This document shows positions 61,077-64,000 of a DNA stretch of 64,000 nt, piece after piece (positions within the stretch are counted from its first letter, which is position 1; each line of letters opens with the position of its first letter). Under the pieces are notes generated by a model. It was not told the origin of the DNA, ran no database searches, and saw only the letters and a list, made by a program, of their open reading frames with translations. This DNA is from Gracilinema caldarium (GTDB lineage: Bacteria; Spirochaetota; Spirochaetia; Treponematales; Breznakiellaceae). The translations under genes and the position numbers were made by a program. The DNA is taken from positions 112,992-176,991 of the forward strand of contig NZ_JAJUHW010000001.1 in the NCBI RefSeq assembly GCF_029265695.1. Direction: 5' to 3'.

Positions 61077-63737
61077 ATGGAAGCCGTTGAAATGGATAAA
61101 GCCTATGATCCAAAAAGTTTCGAGGACCGTATTTACGATCAATGGAAAACATCTAGTAGTTTTCAGCCCAAACCGGTAAAGGGAAAAAGACCCTTTGTCG
61201 TAGTAATACCACCCCCCAATGTCACCGGTGTCCTCCACATGGGCCATGGTCTTAATAATTCGTTGCAGGATATCATTGTGCGTTTTCATCGCATGCGAGG
61301 GGAGCCAACCCTCTGGGTGCCCGGTACTGATCATGCGGGAATTGCAACGCAGAATGTGGTAGAAAAGCGCTTAAAAAAGGAAGGTAAATCCCGGCATGAT
61401 TTAGGTCGAGATGCCTTTGTTGCAGAAACCTGGAAGGTAAAGAAAGAACATCACGAAATCATTAGCCGCCAGCTCGCAAAGATAGGGGCCAGTGTGGACT
61501 GGTCCCGAGAACGCTTTACCCTCGACGAAGGCCTCTCTCAGGCTGTACGGGAAGTCTTCGTTACCCTCTATGAACGGGGCCTTTTGTATAAGGGAAACTA
61601 TTTGGTTAACTGGTGCCCATCCTGCGGAACTGCCCTTTCTGATGACGAAGTTGAACATGAAGATGTAGAAGGCGCCCTCTATCATATACGCTACCCGGTT
61701 GCAGGGACAAATGGCTCTGAATATGTAGAACTCGCAACAACACGGCCCGAGACCTTACTGGGAGATACGGCTGTCGCGGTCCACCCTGAGGATGAGCGCT
61801 ATCGGCACCTGGTGGGCAAAATGGTAGAGCTGCCTCTTACGGGACGCACAATTCCAGTTGTTGCCGATAGCTATGTAGATAAGGCCTTCGGTACGGGGGT
61901 AGTTAAAATTACACCCGCCCATGATCCCAATGACTGGGAAGTGGCCAAGCGGCACAACCTTCCGCTCATCAACATACTTACCCCTACTGGAAGACTTAAC
62001 GATGCAGTCCCCGCTCGGTATCAGGGCAAGTCGGCTCAAGAAGCACGGGCGTTTGTTTTGGAGGATTTGAAAGCTGCGGGGCTCTTTGTGAAAGAAGAAA
62101 AAATAAGTCATGCGGTAGGTCATTGTTATCGCTGCCATACGGTCATAGAACCCTATCTTTCAGAACAGTGGTTTGTAAAAATGAAACCATTGGCGGACAA
62201 GGCTTTGGCGGCATGGAAACGGGGTGAGATTCAGTTTTTCCCCCAAAAATGGGAACATACCTATGAACATTGGCTCAGCAATATCCGGGACTGGTGTATC
62301 AGCCGACAGCTCTGGTGGGGCCACCGGATTCCAGCCTGGTACTGCAAGCATTGCGGAAAGACTGTTGTTGCCCGGGAAGAGCCCCTTGAATGTCCCTATT
62401 GCAAGTCCATCGAACTTGAACAGGATCCGGATGTGCTGGATACCTGGTTTTCGAGCTGGCTTTGGCCTTTCAGTACTCTGGGCTGGCCTAAGGATACGGC
62501 GGACCTGCGCAATTATTACCCCACCACAACATTAGTCACCGCCTACGATATTATCTTTTTCTGGGTTGCCCGTATGATTATGGCTGGCCTTGAATTTACC
62601 GGCCAGGTTCCGTTCCGGGATATTTATATTCACGGACTGGTCCGGGATAAGCAGGGCCGAAAAATGTCAAAAAGCCTCGGAAATGGGCTCGACCCTCTTG
62701 AATTGGTAGAAGAATATGGTGCTGACGCTCTTAAGTTTACCTTGGCCTTTAACTGCGCCCAGGGCCAGGATATTTTGATCGACAAGGAATCGTTTAAGCT
62801 GGGATCCAAGTTTGCGAACAAAGTCTGGAATGCAAGCCGTTATATTTTAATGAATCTAAATGGCCGCAACCTTATTGAAAAGCCCGAACTTACCAGCATA
62901 GACCGATGGATTTATGCCCGACTGAACAGGGCTGCAAAAGAACTTGCAGCGGCCTTTACCACCTACCGTTTTAACGATGCTGCCCAGGCTGCTTACGAAT
63001 ACTTCTGGAATGATTTTTGCGACTGGTATGTAGAAGCAACTAAAATCTCCATGAAACAGGGGGATGACAAAGAGAAGGATCGGGCCACTACGGTGCTTTT
63101 GGATGTATTGGCTGAATCACTGAGGCTCCTTCATCCCCTCCTTCCCTTTGTGACAGAAGAGATTTATAGCAAGCTTCCCAACGTTCAGGGGCTGCTAATT
63201 ACCGCTCCCTATCCTGAATACACAGAAGCCAGACGTGCCGATGATATCGAAGCTCAATTTGCAAGCCTTCAGGATCTTATTCGACAGGTCCGGACCCTTC
63301 GCAGCGAATGTACGGTACCTCCGGAAAAAAACATCAAACTGCTTGTACGTTTCGATGCTGTATTCCCTTACCGAGACGCGTTCATTGAGATGCAAGCCCT
63401 GATAGCCCTCCTTGCACGGGCTGAGACCATTGAGTTTTGCGAACTTGGAAGCGCCGGCCAGAGCGCCAAACCGCAGGGGACGATCGGACTTGTCGGGAAG
63501 GGTTTTGAAATTTTTGTCTTTATTGCAGATGCGGTCGATCGGAGCCAGCTTTTGGCAAAATTTAGTAAGGATCTCGAAAAGGATCAGAAATTCCGTTCCG
63601 TACTAGAAGCAAAACTTGGCAATGAGAACTTTGTAAACAATGCTCCTGCGGAACTGGTGAACCAGGAACGGGCCAAACTGGTGGAAGTTCAGGAACGGAT
63701 TGTAAAACTGGAAACCTATATGCGGGATTTGGCGTAG
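61077..63737 (+). CDS. valS: Valyl-tRNA synthetase
   Basis: An 886-residue class I synthetase charging tRNA(Val). The HIGH-type motif HMGHGLNNS follows PPPNVTGVL, and the KMSKS motif is in GRKMSKSLGNG. The editing CP1 domain spans about 190-330 (TTRPETLLGDTAVAVHP, KITPAHDPNDWEV). Zinc-binding cysteine pairs occur at WCPSCG and in CKHCG...CPYCK. A C-terminal coiled coil (VNQERAKLVEVQERIVKLE) completes it. AAGGAG precedes the ATG. Confidence 0.97.
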   Translation: MEAVEMDKAYDPKSFEDRIYDQWKTSSSFQPKPVKGKRPFVVVIPPPNVTGVLHMGHGLNNSLQDIIVRFHRMRGEPTLWVPGTDHAGIATQNVVEKRLKKEGKSRHDLGRDAFVAETWKVKKEHHEIISRQLAKIGASVDWSRERFTLDEGLSQAVREVFVTLYERGLLYKGNYLVNWCPSCGTALSDDEVEHEDVEGALYHIRYPVAGTNGSEYVELATTRPETLLGDTAVAVHPEDERYRHLVGKMVELPLTGRTIPVVADSYVDKAFGTGVVKITPAHDPNDWEVAKRHNLPLINILTPTGRLNDAVPARYQGKSAQEARAFVLEDLKAAGLFVKEEKISHAVGHCYRCHTVIEPYLSEQWFVKMKPLADKALAAWKRGEIQFFPQKWEHTYEHWLSNIRDWCISRQLWWGHRIPAWYCKHCGKTVVAREEPLECPYCKSIELEQDPDVLDTWFSSWLWPFSTLGWPKDTADLRNYYPTTTLVTAYDIIFFWVARMIMAGLEFTGQVPFRDIYIHGLVRDKQGRKMSKSLGNGLDPLELVEEYGADALKFTLAFNCAQGQDILIDKESFKLGSKFANKVWNASRYILMNLNGRNLIEKPELTSIDRWIYARLNRAAKELAAAFTTYRFNDAAQAAYEYFWNDFCDWYVEATKISMKQGDDKEKDRATTVLLDVLAESLRLLHPLLPFVTEEIYSKLPNVQGLLITAPYPEYTEARRADDIEAQFASLQDLIRQVRTLRSECTVPPEKNIKLLVRFDAVFPYRDAFIEMQALIALLARAETIEFCELGSAGQSAKPQGTIGLVGKGFEIFVFIADAVDRSQLLAKFSKDLEKDQKFRSVLEAKLGNENFVNNAPAELVNQERAKLVEVQERIVKLETYMRDLA

Positions 63738-63745
63738 GGTATGCT

Positions 63746-64000
63746 ATGAACACCGAGGAAATGCTCAAGCTTAAGGGGATGCATATTGCCCCCTATATTC
63801 AGCTTGCCACGAGTCTTATCGGGAAAAACCGCGAGGGCGGTGGTAATATGTTTCGGCATCAGATTGATACCATGGCAACCTTAATTGACTATGGCTATAT
63901 CGATTCGGTGCTCCTCAAAGCCTCGGTGGTCCATGATCTTATCGAAGATGTTCCGGATTTTAACAGGAACCAGCTTCTCTCTATAGATTATGACAGTCCT
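63746..64000 (+). CDS. HD-domain (p)ppGpp hydrolase-like protein (partial)
   Basis: The first 85 codons of a gene cut by the window edge. FRHQIDTMATLIDYG, then VVHDLIEDVP, give the His, HD and ED residues of a RelA/SpoT-type (p)ppGpp hydrolase domain. Length and any synthetase domain cannot be judged. It starts 8 bp after the valS stop and is probably co-transcribed. Confidence 0.72.
   Translation, partial: MNTEEMLKLKGMHIAPYIQLATSLIGKNREGGGNMFRHQIDTMATLIDYGYIDSVLLKASVVHDLIEDVPDFNRNQLLSIDYDSP

Overview
The window looks like a chromosomal segment of a spirochaete of the Treponema/Spirochaeta type (an inference from gene content: a divergent FliG1-type paralogue, several lipoproteins with spirochaete-style lipoboxes, a rubrerythrin/superoxide reductase/rubredoxin set, an adenosylcobalamin-type ribonucleotide reductase). 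It is mid-GC and very gene dense; no gap reaches 300 bp. I found no rRNA, tRNA, insertion sequence, prophage or CRISPR array. The two edge genes are cut: gpmI on the left and an HD-domain (p)ppGpp-hydrolase-like gene on the right.

Left part (0-10 kb): gpmI is divergent from a tight operon that couples a small PII-like protein and a PtsN-type EIIA protein to a complete Mrp-like cation antiporter module. The module is in the gene order of the archaeal MbhA-H module (E, F, G, MbhD, MbhE+B fusion, C, D), with no large MrpA subunit and no hydrogenase genes. A SpoIIE phosphatase faces it. An apparently inactivated M20-peptidase-like gene is translationally coupled to glucosyl-3-phosphoglycerate synthase.

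Middle (9.5-31 kb): carAB; ybaK with an FprA flavodiiron protein; a TPR-GAF-GGDEF cyclase facing a CheY-like receiver; a tRNA-dihydrouridine synthase; adk, a ZIP metal transporter and class II ribonucleotide reductase on the minus strand; then a glycosyltransferase, a HAD hydrolase, a Crp-like regulator and three poorly characterised envelope proteins.

Right-middle (30-46 kb): divergent recQ and a DbpA-type DEAD-box helicase; divergent LUD-domain and DHOD-like genes, the latter followed by FliG1; an M16C protease; small orphan proteins; an AT-rich patch with a CPBP-family membrane protein; a lipoprotein 5'-nucleotidase; clpB.

Right (46-64 kb): an unusual SppA peptidase with a beta-rich N-terminal domain, envelope genes (SLT/LysM transglycosylase, TPR lipoproteins), the rbr-dfx-rd oxygen-defence operon, yajC-secD-secF, ispH and valS.

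The most striking non-coding signal is promoter architecture. Several genes without a ribosome binding site have a -10 hexamer ending exactly 6 nt (or 8-9 nt) before the start codon, implying leaderless mRNAs. In two divergent gene pairs the -35 boxes of both promoters fall in the same near-palindrome TTGCCAA/TTGGCAA. The commonest -35 form in this window is TTGCNN rather than TTGACA.
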